Positions 41,117 to 51,100 of a DNA stretch of 64,000 bases are shown piece after piece. The position numbers were made by a program, and so were the translations under genes. The stretch is from a bacterium (GTDB lineage: Bacteria; SZUA-182; DTGQ01). The stretch is from NCBI GenBank assembly GCA_040755755.1, contig JBFLZW010000002.1, positions 68,337 to 132,336 on the forward strand. The letters run 5' to 3'. Each line of letters opens with the position of its first letter. Position 1 is the stretch's first letter. The notes beneath the pieces were generated by a model. The model made no database searches, was not told where the DNA came from, and was given only the letters and a program-made list of their open reading frames with translations.

Positions 41117-41224
41117 CTAATCTCATTTGTCCAAAAATCCTGGGACCATTGGATAGCCATGCATCACTCACCCAGTCTGTACCGTACAGTAAACGCCATT
41201 GCTCAATTTCAACTAAACCAGTAA

Positions 41225-41535
41225 AATTCATCCTGTCTTCTTCAGTGGCATGACAATTGCTATTTTATACTGCATGAGGTGAATTTTTCTTTCCCATTAC
41301 CGTGCCCTTAAGGTCGCAGAAAAAAATTTTTGCGTAATCATGCCGGTCAAGTGAAGAAAATTCCCAAGTGGATTGATTCTCAGGACGAAATCATTTATAG
41401 TAGGGTTACTTTTTTATGCCCTGTGCAACTCTGCTCTTTGCCAGTACATTTTATACTCCACGAGAAACAGACTTCATCTCGAATAATACTTGAAATGATT
41501 TAATATGGACGATAGTAAGAGGAGATTCATTTCTT
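41225..41535. other. Intergenic region, nothing recognised
   Basis: About 310 bp, AT-rich, between the DUF4276 gene and mltD, both on the plus strand. It presumably contains the mltD promoter; no repeat, RNA or small gene is supported. Confidence 0.4.
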
Positions 41536-43425
41536 ATGAAAGTGAAGTTGAATTATGTTGTGCTCACCTGCCTTATTCCTTTCCTGTGTACGGCTATAAT
41601 CGGATGTTCCCAGGCATTGCTGCCGACAGCGGGAAACCATTCCTCTCAGGAAGCTGACACTTCCCAGGGCGAAGAATTTTTCGAAGAAAATAAGGAAAAT
41701 CATTCTCAAAAAAAATTTTCTCCCTCACGCAGTCAGGAGGAGAATCATGCCCTGGCTGAAAAACAAATAAAAAGCTCGACCGCTTTTCAGCCCCCGGATG
41801 TGCGGGAGTCTGATCTCCAGGCAACGGATATCAACCCGGACGATCAAGCTGAAGCTCAAGAAGAAATCGATTCTTCAGAGGATTATCAGGATGCGGAGTC
41901 AGAAAATGGTGACGAAACACCCCTGGAAGAGGATGTCGAGGAAAGCTCCCCGCAGGAGAAGCTGGATGCTGCTCTTCAGCTCTGTCAGGAAGCTCAGAAG
42001 CAGTGGGAGGGAGGCAATTCGGACGGGGCTATGGAGAGTCTGGATAGTGCCTATGAGTTGCTGACGTCCGTTGATCCTGATAATGATGCTGACCTGTTGC
42101 AGCAAAAGGATGATATCCGGTTTCTGATTTCCAAACGGACGGTGGAGATATACGCCTCCCGGCAAAATGTGGTCAATGGGACACACCGTGAAATCCCCCT
42201 GGCCATGAACGAGCATGTAAAAAGAGAAGTCAATTCCTTTCTGGGAATCGAGAGAGAACACTTTCTGGAGGCTTTCAGCCGCTCCGGGCTCTATCGCCCC
42301 ATGATTGTCAAGGAACTGAGTGATGCCGGTCTTCCAACCAAGCTTTCCTGGCTGCCGCTTATTGAAAGCTACTTTAAAGAAAAAGCCTTCTCCCGGGCCC
42401 GTGCTCTGGGTTTATGGCAATTCATTCCTTCAACCGGCTGCAAGTTCGGCCTCAAGAGGGATAAATGGGTCGATGAGAGAATGGATCCGCAAAAATCAAC
42501 CCGGGCGGCCATTGAATATCTCAGGCAACTGCATCAGATGTTTGGCGACTGGACTACGGTCCTGGCCGCTTATAACTGCGGAGAAGGGACGGTCATGCGG
42601 GTAATCCGCAATCAACATATTAATTACCTGGATAACTTCTGGGACCTTTATGATCGCCTCCCCCAGGAAACCGCCCGCTATGTTCCCCGGTTCCTGGCTG
42701 CCATTCAGATCATCGAAGATCCTAACCGGTTCGGTATCGATTTAGACCCGCCACTTCCCCCCCTTGAATACGAAACAATCACCGTAAAGCGGCAGATCCC
42801 CCTGAAAGGCCTGGCCGAGAAACTGGGGATCGGCGAAAAATTATTGACTGACCTGAACCCTGAGCTCCGCTATCAGATAACGCCAGACTACGAGTACCGG
42901 TTGAAGATTCCCCTGAATACCAGAGAACAAGTCCTCGCCTGCCTGGAGTCGATTCCTGAAACCCCTCCGCCGGAACCTGAAGATACGCAGATTGAGCGAA
43001 TCAAGCAAAAAGCCAAGAATACTCTGGCAAAAACTAAACCAAAGCCCGCACCTGAGGCAATTACCGTCCGGCTGAGGAAGGGAGACACCCTCAATAAATT
43101 AGCCCGGAAGTACGGGACCACGGTCAAAGCAATTGCGGCAGCTAACCGCATCAAGAGCACCAAGCGGCTTAAGGCTGGCCAGCAGCTTCGCATTCCACTC
43201 AAGCCTGACAAGGTACTCTCTCAAAATAATTCCTCTCCTGCTCAGAAAGGGAAGAAGAAGGCTGATGTCAGTCGATACCAGGTCTACTTGGTTAAAAAAG
43301 GAGACTACCCAGCAAAGATAGCCAAAAACCATAATCTGGATTTGGCTGAATTTTTAAAGCTCAATAAGCTTTCTTCCAGGAGCACCATTCGCCCTGGTCA
43401 GCGTGTCCTGGTTAAGATTGATTAG
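41536..43425 (+). CDS. mltD: MltD-like membrane-bound lytic transglycosylase with LysM domains
   Basis: A 629-residue lipoprotein: signal with lipobox AIIGC (Cys24), then an acidic low-complexity region (about 35-140). The lytic transglycosylase domain lies at about 235-385: catalytic Glu in LPLIESYFKEK, then ALGLWQFIPSTG and VLAAYNCGEG. Two LysM peptidoglycan-binding domains follow at about 515-555 (VRLRKGDTLNKLARKYGTT) and 580-628 (VYLVKKGDYPAKIAKNH). It cleaves the MurNAc-GlcNAc bond, forming anhydromuropeptides. The extended acidic N-terminal linker is longer than in E. coli MltD. Confidence 0.92.
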   Translation: MKVKLNYVVLTCLIPFLCTAIIGCSQALLPTAGNHSSQEADTSQGEEFFEENKENHSQKKFSPSRSQEENHALAEKQIKSSTAFQPPDVRESDLQATDINPDDQAEAQEEIDSSEDYQDAESENGDETPLEEDVEESSPQEKLDAALQLCQEAQKQWEGGNSDGAMESLDSAYELLTSVDPDNDADLLQQKDDIRFLISKRTVEIYASRQNVVNGTHREIPLAMNEHVKREVNSFLGIEREHFLEAFSRSGLYRPMIVKELSDAGLPTKLSWLPLIESYFKEKAFSRARALGLWQFIPSTGCKFGLKRDKWVDERMDPQKSTRAAIEYLRQLHQMFGDWTTVLAAYNCGEGTVMRVIRNQHINYLDNFWDLYDRLPQETARYVPRFLAAIQIIEDPNRFGIDLDPPLPPLEYETITVKRQIPLKGLAEKLGIGEKLLTDLNPELRYQITPDYEYRLKIPLNTREQVLACLESIPETPPPEPEDTQIERIKQKAKNTLAKTKPKPAPEAITVRLRKGDTLNKLARKYGTTVKAIAAANRIKSTKRLKAGQQLRIPLKPDKVLSQNNSSPAQKGKKKADVSRYQVYLVKKGDYPAKIAKNHNLDLAEFLKLNKLSSRSTIRPGQRVLVKID

Positions 43426-43439
43426 TGGCTTCACTGCTC

Positions 43440-43478
43440 TCCTCCCCCCTTGAAGGGGGAGGCTGGGTGGGGGTGATG
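43440..43478. repeat. CCTCCCCC palindrome after mltD
   Basis: CCTCCCCCCTTGAAGGGGGAGG forms a strong hairpin, then GGGTGGGGGTGA. Related GC palindromes lie at 59026-59072 and 60070-60168. Between convergent mltD and queD it could act as a bidirectional transcription block. Confidence 0.7.
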
Positions 43479-43559
43479 GTTATTTTCACCTTCCTCATTG
43501 ATAAAAGGGAAATGGACAATTATCTTTACTGATAACTGAAGACTGATAGCTTCTTTTCA

Positions 43560-43955
43560 TCAGTGCCTTTTGGCATCCTCAAAATACTGCGCATAAGCGC
43601 TGTCTGACTCCCATACCCGAACCGAAGATACCCGAGCCGATGATCCCTGGAGCTCCTCGCTGGCCTGCTCGAATATATATTTGGCAATGTTTTCCGAGGA
43701 AGGATTATGCTCCTCGAAGGGAGGCAGGGTATTTAAGTTTGTGTGATCAAGGGTCTGCAGGATATCGTGCAGACACTTTTTCAGATGCTTAAAATCCAGG
43801 GCCAGCCCCACCTCGTTGACCTGTTCCGCGGTGACATAGAGCTGAACCCTCCAGTTATGCCCGTGCAGTGATTCGCATTTTCCCCTGTAGCCCCGCAACT
43901 GATGGGCTGCTGCAAAGCTTGCACTGACCATGAGTTTATACATGCTCTCCTCCAT
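43560..43955 (-). CDS. queD: 6-carboxy-5,6,7,8-tetrahydropterin synthase
   Basis: A 131-residue QueD/PTPS family protein. Zinc histidines are in FAAAHQL and LHGHNW, and the catalytic Cys in GKCESLHGH. LDHTNLN and PSSENIAKYIF are family signatures. The start could be four codons later (MYKLMVSASF). The enzyme converts 7,8-dihydroneopterin triphosphate to 6-carboxytetrahydropterin in queuosine/7-deazaguanine synthesis. Other que genes are not nearby. Confidence 0.88.
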   Translation of the reverse strand: MEESMYKLMVSASFAAAHQLRGYRGKCESLHGHNWRVQLYVTAEQVNEVGLALDFKHLKKCLHDILQTLDHTNLNTLPPFEEHNPSSENIAKYIFEQASEELQGSSARVSSVRVWESDSAYAQYFEDAKRH

Positions 43956-44198
43956 CCGGTTGGTGATTCAATTGCTTCCTATTTTGAATATTGCCGAATG
44001 TGCATCTTTCGTTTTGAGCTATTTTATTTTAAAATGTCATTAGCTGAGCGCTATGCACCATAATAAATCCTTCACCCCAACCCTCGCCCCTCATGGGCAC
44101 ATGGCTATCCCTCCAAGGCTAACGGTACGCCTCTCGGCGATGCTTTACCCGACATTCTCTTTGACCCTCCAATCTTGCGGGCACCAACAGGTCTAGGG

Positions 44199-44475
44199 AG
44201 AATGGCACTTACATAAGAATTAGTAATTCTCCCGCAGAGACGCTGAGACGCAGAGGATATCATTGAAAAGTAAAAGTAAAACAAGTTCCTCCTTGTGCCT
44301 TTTTACTTTTTGCTTGCTTCCAGGCCGTTGACACATCGATATATCCCGACTTTCATCAGGACCTTGCCGGATTGGTTGTTCTCTGCGTCTCTGCGTCTCT
44401 GCGGGAGATATTTTTTTCCCTGTGTGCTTTGTGTCCTCTCTATATTATAAGCTTGGCTTATGTAAGTGCCATTCG
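44199..44475. mobile_element. MITE copy 2 (inverted relative to copy 1)
   Basis: About 277 bp, the reverse complement of the element at 35089-35365 with scattered differences. Ends GAATGGCACTTACATAAG and CTTATGTAAGTGCCATTCG. Flanking 8-mers GTCTAGGG and GTCTAAGC agree at 6 of 8 positions, suggesting an older insertion. It contains the CTCCCGCAGAGACGC arms and encodes no transposase. The sequence between queD and this element (43956-44198) has no recognised gene. Confidence 0.85.
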
Positions 44476-44496
44476 GTCTAAGCCGTTTATAGTATA

Positions 44497-45567
44497 TCAC
44501 AGCTTCATCCCGGTCATCTCTTCGATCTGGGCAATCAGGGCTGGAAGCAGTTCTGCCTCACTGCGTTTATCGACAATTTTACCGTTTCGGAAAACGACCC
44601 CGATCTGCCGGCCTCCGGCAATTCCGACATCGGCTTCTTTTGCCTCTCCGGGGCCATTTACCACACAGCCCATAATGGCCACCTTCAGAGTTTGCGAAAG
44701 GTGGCCGATTCGCTCCCGGACCTCTGCGGCCAGCTTCTGGATATCGATTTCACAGCGGCCGCAGGCAGGGCAGGAAATAATTTCCGGCCCGCGCTGACGG
44801 ATCCCCAGAGCGCGCAGGATTTCATAGCCTGCCCGCACCTCAAAAACGGGATCCGCGGTCAGAGACACCCGCATCGTATCCCCGATCCCTTCAGCGAGCA
44901 AAATTCCCAATCCGACAGCGGATTTGATTCCGCCGCAGAAGGCATCTCCGGTCTCGGTAATGCCAAGATGGAGAGGATAATCCATTTCTTTGGCGATCAG
45001 CCGGTATGCTTCAATCGTGTCCGGTACCGAAGAGGATTTCAAGGATATTTTGATCCGGGAAAATCCCATCTCCTCAAGAAGTTCGACTTTCCGCCGGGCA
45101 CTTTCCACCATAGCTTCGGCTGGTGCTCCGCCGTATTTCTGATACAGGTCCTTTTCCAGCGACCCGGCATTGACTCCGACGCGGATAACGGTACCGCGGT
45201 CGAGGGCCACCCGGATCAGCTCCTGTAAATGGGTGCGTGATCCGATATTGCCCGGATTGATGCGAAGCCCCTCGACGCCGCCTTCCATAGCCATGATAGC
45301 CAGCCGGTAATCGAAGTGGACATCGGCAATGACCGGAATCGGGCTGTGCTGAACGATGTAGGGAATCTGCCGTGCAGCATCCCGGTCGGGCACGGCTACC
45401 CGGATGATTTCGCAGCCAGCCTGAGCCAGCCGCCTGATCTGGTCCACCGTAGCCTCACGGTTCCGGGTGTCGGTTTTGGTCATGGATTGAACCGAGATGG
45501 GGGCACCATCACCGATTTTCACCTCCCGCAGCCAGATGGACCTGGTCGTCTTTCGCTGTATGTTCAT
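44497..45567 (-). CDS. ispG: 4-hydroxy-3-methylbut-2-enyl-diphosphate synthase (GcpE)
   Basis: A 356-residue IspG of the bacterial short type. The TIM-barrel start reads VQSMTKTDTRN and GLRINPGNIG is present. The [4Fe-4S] cysteines are in ISCPACGRCEID and the C-terminal MGCVVNGPGEAKEADVG. It converts MEcPP to HMBPP in the non-mevalonate isoprenoid pathway. The stop lies 20 bp from the MITE end. It follows tsaE on the same strand after a 47-bp gap that holds part of a CACAGAG repeat. Confidence 0.96.
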   Translation of the reverse strand: MNIQRKTTRSIWLREVKIGDGAPISVQSMTKTDTRNREATVDQIRRLAQAGCEIIRVAVPDRDAARQIPYIVQHSPIPVIADVHFDYRLAIMAMEGGVEGLRINPGNIGSRTHLQELIRVALDRGTVIRVGVNAGSLEKDLYQKYGGAPAEAMVESARRKVELLEEMGFSRIKISLKSSSVPDTIEAYRLIAKEMDYPLHLGITETGDAFCGGIKSAVGLGILLAEGIGDTMRVSLTADPVFEVRAGYEILRALGIRQRGPEIISCPACGRCEIDIQKLAAEVRERIGHLSQTLKVAIMGCVVNGPGEAKEADVGIAGGRQIGVVFRNGKIVDKRSEAELLPALIAQIEEMTGMKL

Positions 45568-45611
45568 GGTTTATGTACCTTTTGTTTGTTTTGCCTATTC
45601 ATTTCTCCACA

Positions 45612-45680
45612 TTCTCACTCGTCTCCTGTGCTTTTCTCTGTGTTTCTCTGTGCCTCTGTGTCTCTGTGTTGTCCTTTGTA
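45612..45680. repeat. Intergenic CACAGAGACAC-type repeat, copy 3
   Basis: On the minus strand ACAAAGGACAACACAGAGAC, followed by ACAGAGGCACAGAGAAACAC and more. It overlaps the 3' end of tsaE and encodes the last 20 or so residues of that protein. Confidence 0.8.
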
Positions 45681-46208
45681 TTTCCTCGAAAAGAGCCGAT
45701 GCCGAAATCGCCCTAGAAGTTTCTCTGAATCTTCCCCCCGTGCAATAAAAAGTAACCGGCGGCTGTCAGTTCCAAGATACTCCAGAACCACCGTAAGGTG
45801 GTCTTCGGGCAGAAGATCTTCGATTTTCTCCGCCCATTCCACCAGGGTGACTCCCTGGCCGAAAAAATATTCCTCGTAGCCGAGCTCCTCCAGCTCTTGC
45901 GGGCTTGCGAGGCGGTAGACATCGAAGTGATAGACTGGAACGGTCCCCCCGTACTCGTTGATGAGGGTAAAGGTAGGACTGGTCAGGTAGCGGTCCTGCA
46001 CCTTCAGGCCCCGCAGGATGCCCTGGACCAGGCAGGTTTTGCCTGCTCCCAGATTGCCGGACAGGGCAACGAGCTGGCCGCGGGATGAGGATTCACCCAG
46101 TAATTCACCCAGCACTTTTCCCAGGTCATGGGTTTCCTGCGGGCTTAAGGTGAATATGATTAATCTCCTGATTTTCCGATCTTCCCTGTTCATCAATAAT
46201 CGTATCAC
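45615..46208 (-). CDS. tsaE: tRNA t6A biosynthesis ATPase TsaE
   Basis: A TsaE/YjeE-type P-loop ATPase: Walker A GNLGAGKTCLV, the TSPTFTLINEY switch, and VTLVEWAEKIEDLLPEDHL. It drives N6-threonylcarbamoyl-adenosine formation with TsaB and TsaD. The GTG start overlaps the tonB stop; an ATG five codons in is also possible. Residues after RHRLFSRKYKG (about 175 on) come from a CACAGAG repeat and are probably not part of the ancestral protein. Confidence 0.93.
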   Translation of the reverse strand: MIRLLMNREDRKIRRLIIFTLSPQETHDLGKVLGELLGESSSRGQLVALSGNLGAGKTCLVQGILRGLKVQDRYLTSPTFTLINEYGGTVPVYHFDVYRLASPQELEELGYEEYFFGQGVTLVEWAEKIEDLLPEDHLTVVLEYLGTDSRRLLFIARGEDSEKLLGRFRHRLFSRKYKGQHRDTEAQRNTEKSTGDE

Positions 46209-47041
46209 TCAAGGCGGAAGCTGAAGGGGATAATCCCCCATTCCAGATCGCCCCTTCCTTTGCTCACCGGCTCAAACCGATACTTGCGTAAATACTCCGT
46301 AGCCACTACATCCAGCCGGGGGTCCAGTTTCTGCATCGGCACCACCCGGACGACAGACCCCTGGCTGTCTACCCAGAATTTCAGCCGAATCCGGCCCTGT
46401 GTCTGGCCCTGATAGCCTTCCGGATAGCGTGGAGGATAGGGTGGTTTATACAGGATGCGGCGGGGCTTTCCCGACCATTCAATATCAGCGCTGGCTGAAG
46501 AGAAGAGGGTCTCTTTGGCCACTTCTTCCGCTGCCTCCTCATCGCCAAAGTCCACTTCCTCCGGCACTGGCTTTGGCAGGCTCTCTTCCTTTTTGACCGC
46601 ATCCTCAACCGGTTTTGGCGGCGGCTGGGGCGCTGCTGCCGGGAGCTGTTTGGGCTGGCTGGCCATCTCATCTGCCAGGGTCTGATCGATCACTTCATCC
46701 TCCAGGGTTTTGTCTGCATGGGGCAGGGGGGGCGATTCTTTCCGCTGCGGCCGGGGTGGGGGCGCAAAGGAAGGCATCTGAACATCCCGGACAGCTTTCA
46801 TCCGCTCCAGGAGCTTCGGGTCAATTTCAGGGGCAGGAACATCCCCCTGAGCCTGCGGTCGGGCTTTTTTCTTCTGAACCGGCGAGAGTGCGGTCTGAAT
46901 GAGATGGACCTGAGTACAGGGTGATCCGCCGATCCGCTCTTCCGGGCTTATCGGCCTGAATTTCGGTATCAGATAGATAAGGAGTGCATGCATCAGGAGA
47001 GAGACAGCTATAAATGTGGGTAAGCTTCTATTCTCCATCAT
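46205..47041 (-). CDS. tonB: TonB family energy transducer
   Basis: A 278-residue TonB-like protein. An N-terminal membrane anchor (LPTFIAVSLLMHALLIYLIP) precedes a long Pro/Lys/Glu-rich periplasmic stretch (about 55-170). The C-terminal TonB domain is recognised by YPEGYQGQTQGRIRLKFWVD and ATEYLRKYRFEPV. It couples the proton-driven ExbB/ExbD motor to the outer membrane. The order exbB-exbD-tonB on one strand is compact; there is no TonB-dependent receptor in the window, but the TPR protein upstream of exbB has a TonB-box-like sequence. Confidence 0.88.
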   Translation of the reverse strand: MMENRSLPTFIAVSLLMHALLIYLIPKFRPISPEERIGGSPCTQVHLIQTALSPVQKKKARPQAQGDVPAPEIDPKLLERMKAVRDVQMPSFAPPPRPQRKESPPLPHADKTLEDEVIDQTLADEMASQPKQLPAAAPQPPPKPVEDAVKKEESLPKPVPEEVDFGDEEAAEEVAKETLFSSASADIEWSGKPRRILYKPPYPPRYPEGYQGQTQGRIRLKFWVDSQGSVVRVVPMQKLDPRLDVVATEYLRKYRFEPVSKGRGDLEWGIIPFSFRLE

Positions 47042-47082
47042 AGGGACCAGTTATTCGTCGTCAAAGGTATTTATTATTATCA

Positions 47083-47496
47083 TCATTTTTCATCCTCCGG
47101 CCTGGTGGCGATAGCCAGGGTTTCAATGCCCGACTTTTTGGCTATGTCCATAACCGAAACAACCAGTCCGTGGGGGACAACCTCATCTGCCTTGACGATC
47201 AGGACGGACTTGCTTCCCTGACTTCGGGCCTTGATCAGCCGGTCGGGCAACTCGGCCAGAGAAACCATATCTTCGTTCAGGTAAATTTTTTTCTCCCTGG
47301 TGATGGTGGCCACCAGTTCCTTTTCCTGTTGCAGGTCCTTGGTGCTGGCCTTGGGGAGCCTGACATCGATGCCGGTCTGGGCCATAAAGGAAGTGGTAAT
47401 CATAAAGAAGATTACCAGCTGCAAAGTCACATCGATCAGGGGAGTGAGATTGATATCCAGTTTGGATCCACCGTCGTAGTCATTCGAAAAATTCAT
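47083..47496 (-). CDS. exbD: ExbD/TolR family biopolymer transport protein
   Basis: A 137-residue protein: one transmembrane helix with the conserved Asp in NLTPLIDVTLQLVIFFMIT (residues about 16-34), then the periplasmic domain with INLN-type strands (KKIYLNEDMVSL) and VVSVMDIAKKSGI. It forms the proton channel with ExbB. The start is 13 bp after the exbB stop. Confidence 0.92.
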   Translation of the reverse strand: MNFSNDYDGGSKLDINLTPLIDVTLQLVIFFMITTSFMAQTGIDVRLPKASTKDLQQEKELVATITREKKIYLNEDMVSLAELPDRLIKARSQGSKSVLIVKADEVVPHGLVVSVMDIAKKSGIETLAIATRPEDEK

Positions 47497-47509
47497 TGTT
47501 CTTCCCCTT

Positions 47510-48151
47510 TCACCTCAAGGCATCCCGGTGGGCAAAGCTTTTTGGGCTCTCTTCTTTTTTCAGAATATCAAGAAGCTCCATGGAGGTATTTTCCATATCC
47601 GAGATGTATCCGTGGGCTTTCTTGGAGAAGTAGTTATGGGCAACCAGCGCAGGGATGCCAATGATCAGACCCGCGGCAGTGGTAATCAACGCCTCGCCGA
47701 CTCCGCCAGCCAGGTCTTTGGGATGGCCGACTCCGATGGTTGCCACTACCTCAAATGCCTTGATCATTCCGGTTACGGTCCCCAAAAGTCCGAGCAGCGG
47801 AGCGACCGTGGCCACGGTGGACAGGGGAGCGAGGTGTTTTTGCAATTTTGTCGATTCCCTTTTGCCCGCATGCTCGATGGCCTCCTTAATCTCATCGCGT
47901 GAGGCATGGATCTTTATGATTCCTGCCTCGATAATTTTCGAGATGGCAAAGGAACTGTTGCCGCAAATGGCAATAGCCTCATTCATCTTGCCCTCATGGA
48001 GCAGTTTTTTTATTTTGCTGACAAACTCAGGGGGATGGATCCTCGACTCCCGCAGACTATAAAGCCGTTCAAGTACAATAGCCAAACCCAGCACCGAGCA
48101 GAAGAGGATAGGAACCATTACCCATCCTCCCTTAATAATATAGTCAATCAT
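47510..48151 (-). CDS. exbB: ExbB/TolQ/MotA family proton channel protein
   Basis: A 213-residue protein with three transmembrane helices: GGWVMVPILFCSVLGLAIVL at the N-terminus and two in the C-terminal half (LSTVATVAPLLGLLGTVTGM and LITTAAGLIIGIPALVAHN). These are the conserved signature segments of ExbB/TolQ. It forms the pentameric stator with ExbD and energises TonB. Confidence 0.92.
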   Translation of the reverse strand: MIDYIIKGGWVMVPILFCSVLGLAIVLERLYSLRESRIHPPEFVSKIKKLLHEGKMNEAIAICGNSSFAISKIIEAGIIKIHASRDEIKEAIEHAGKRESTKLQKHLAPLSTVATVAPLLGLLGTVTGMIKAFEVVATIGVGHPKDLAGGVGEALITTAAGLIIGIPALVAHNYFSKKAHGYISDMENTSMELLDILKKEESPKSFAHRDALR

Positions 48152-48191
48152 GCCTTCCTCCTTGGTTTATATCATATATGGTAAAAATATG

Positions 48192-51100
48192 CTATTTCTT
48201 TTTCTTCTTCGATGCAGAGAGCACGCTGATCCTTCGGATGGCTTCCTTCTGTAATTCAGCATCCCGGGCACCCTTGACTACCTTCTGATAGGCACTCTTT
48301 GCCTGTTCGCTGTTTCCCTGCCGCTCATAGAGCTCCCCTACCCGGTAGTAAACCTTGATTTTCCACTCTTCCTCGTCAGGATAGAGGTAGGGGATTTTCA
48401 GGTAATCGGCGATGGCCTGTGAATAATTTCTCAACTGGGTTTTCGCCTCTCCGAGATGGAACAGGGAATTAAGCCTCATTTCCTTGTTCGGGGATTTGGC
48501 AGAATCACTGAAGGCGCGTGCTGCATCCTCGTAGTGGGCTTCGCTGAAAAAGGCCTGGCCGAGTTTGAACTGGACCTCGTGAAAGAAGGGGCCTTCGGGA
48601 AATTTCTCAGCCAACCGAAGGTAATTCTCCCTGGCTTCAGCCTGATTTCCCAGTTTCTCATTGGATGCTCCCCGGTAGTACAGTGCCTCATGGAGGAGAA
48701 CCTCGGGTTTTTCAAATTTCAAAACAGCATCGCACTCTGCAATGGTTTTTTGAAACTGGTCCAGAGCAAAGTATGCCCTGGCCAGGCCAAGGTGAATATC
48801 CATTGCCCGTGTGGTTTGCGGAGACATCTCGATGAGTTTGATAAATTCCTCAATAGCCCGCTCATGCTCACCCGCCTGGAGATGGATTGAGGCAACCTTG
48901 TACATGGCCTCATCCAGCAGTTTTCCTTTGGGGAACTTCTGGACCAGAGTCTGGTAATTTTGAATGGCTTCCGGAAGATTTCCCCGGGTGAAAAGCGTTT
49001 CGCCAATCTGGAACTGCAGTTGCTCACTGATCGGGTTATCTTTATATTTCTCGATGAAATTCTTGGATGTGTCCAAATACTGATCAATCATTCCCAGCCG
49101 GTCGTAGCAGAGGATCGTCCCGTATTCAGCCTCGATTCCCACCGAAGTATTGCCAAGTTTTGCACTCAGCTCCTGATAGCGCGAAAGGGCCGGTGCATAT
49201 TGTCCGAGGTTATAGAGGCAATCGGCTATTCTGATCTGCGCCTGCTCGATAAAACGGCTCTTTGGGTAATCCCGCAGAAGGATCTGAAATTCCTTCATGG
49301 CCTCCTGGAATTTACTGTCCTGGAAAAAGGTCAGCCCGATGTAATACTGCGTCTGGTCCCGTAAATCGCTCTGAGGAAACTTGGTGAGCATCCGGCGGAA
49401 TTGCCTGATCGCTTCCTTCGTCTCGCCCATCCGGGAATAGGTCAGGGCATAGCGGAAAGCGGCTGTATCGATGAGCGATGATGTGGGGAATCTGGCCATC
49501 AGTTCTTCGAGGCATTTCTGGGACTTGGCATATTCTTTCAGGTTATGCAGACATTCAGCCTGGCGGAAAAGGGCATCCGGTACAAGCTGGCTGTCCGGGA
49601 AACTCGTGGCCATCCGGGAAAACTCTCTGGCCGCCTGGGTCCAGTCTTCCAGCCGGTAATAGGCCCAGCCGATCCCATGCTGTGCCGGGGCGCTCCATTT
49701 GCCTTCCGGATACTCGTCCAGGAGCTGTGAATAACTGCGAATGGCCGCCTGGTAATTCCCCTGGCGGAAATAGGATTCCCCGATCCAGTAAATCGCCTGA
49801 TCGGCCAGACTGGTGCCCGGATATTCATTGAGTAATTTTTGCAGGTCCACAATAGCCCTGGCATACTGCTCAAGGAGAATGGAACAGGTTCCTGACCGGA
49901 AATAGGCAGTTTCCGTGTACTCGTTCGAAGCCGCAGGCGGAGTTAATTTGTTATACCAGGTTGCGGCTTCCGCGTACTGCTTTTGATTATAACAGGTTTC
50001 GGCCAGCATGAAAATCCCGGAGATCCGCAGGGGCTCTTCGATCCCCTGACGGTCCAGCAGGGTTTTGAGCTTCCCGGAAGCTGCCTGGTACTCCCCGGTC
50101 TTAAACAGGGACCAGGCAACCCCGAAGAGTGCCTGATTGTAAACGGGAGACGTGGGATAGTCGGCCAAAAGCTGCTCGTAGGCTTTTTGTGCCTGCGGGT
50201 AATCTTCCAGCATGAAGTAACATCGCCCCTGGCGAAACAGGACCTGAGAGATCAGGCTGCTGTTCGGGTATTTTTCCCGCAGAACCTTGAGCCGGTCAAG
50301 AGAATCCTGAAACCGGGAGGTCTTGAAGCTGATCCAGGCCAGGCCATACAGGGCAGATTCCGCCAGGCTGTGGGAGGGATATTTGGAAAGAAATTCCGTA
50401 TAGAGCTTTTCACTGGTTTCAAATTCATTGAGGTTGAAAAAACACTCCGCCTGCCAGAAGATGCATTGAGAGAGAAAAGGGCTCTGGGGAAATTCCCGGA
50501 TCAACTGCTGATAGTTGCGGGCAGAATCCCGGTATTTTCCGAGGTGATAGAGATCTGCGGCCAGAAGATAATAGGCTTTTTCCCGCAGGGGGCTTAACCC
50601 GAACAGATTGATTACGGATTGAAGATGCTGGCTGGATGCCTGGAACTCTCCCCTTTGAGCGTAAATCCACCCCAGGGAGTAAAAAGCATAGTCAGCATAC
50701 TGCGACTGGACGGAGCGGGCAATGACCCGCTGATAGGAGGAAATGGCCTTATCCATCTCTTTCAGGTTAAAGTAGGATTCTCCTGCCCAGTAAGCCGCCA
50801 TCCCTTTGTAAGGGCTGTTCGGGTATTTTTTAATCAGCTTTTCAAAGGCTGATGCGGCCTGCCGGTAATTCCCCCGGGAATATTCATGCTTTCCGTACTC
50901 ATAATAGCCATTGTCCCGCAGGACAGTCCGGGAAAAGGCTCCGCCGCACGGCATACCAAAGAGGCAGCCAAACTTGGGCTTGATCGCGGGTTTCATTTTT
51001 TCTTCCGCACCGATGACCGGCGCGATACCTGCCTTGGCCGCTTCGCTGGGAACATCCTTGACTCCCAGGGCCGACATGGCCGGCATCTGCAAGCTGGTTT

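Noticed and set aside
41117-41160. SECIS hairpin after the DUF4276 TGA
   Set aside because: Only a 4-bp GTCC/GGAC stem with a large loop was found; it lacks the usual bacterial SECIS shape.
44303-44500. Small ORF encoding LPQRRRDAENN-like residues
   Set aside because: It is a translation of MITE copy 2, and a matching frame occurs in copy 1; there is no sign of a real protein.
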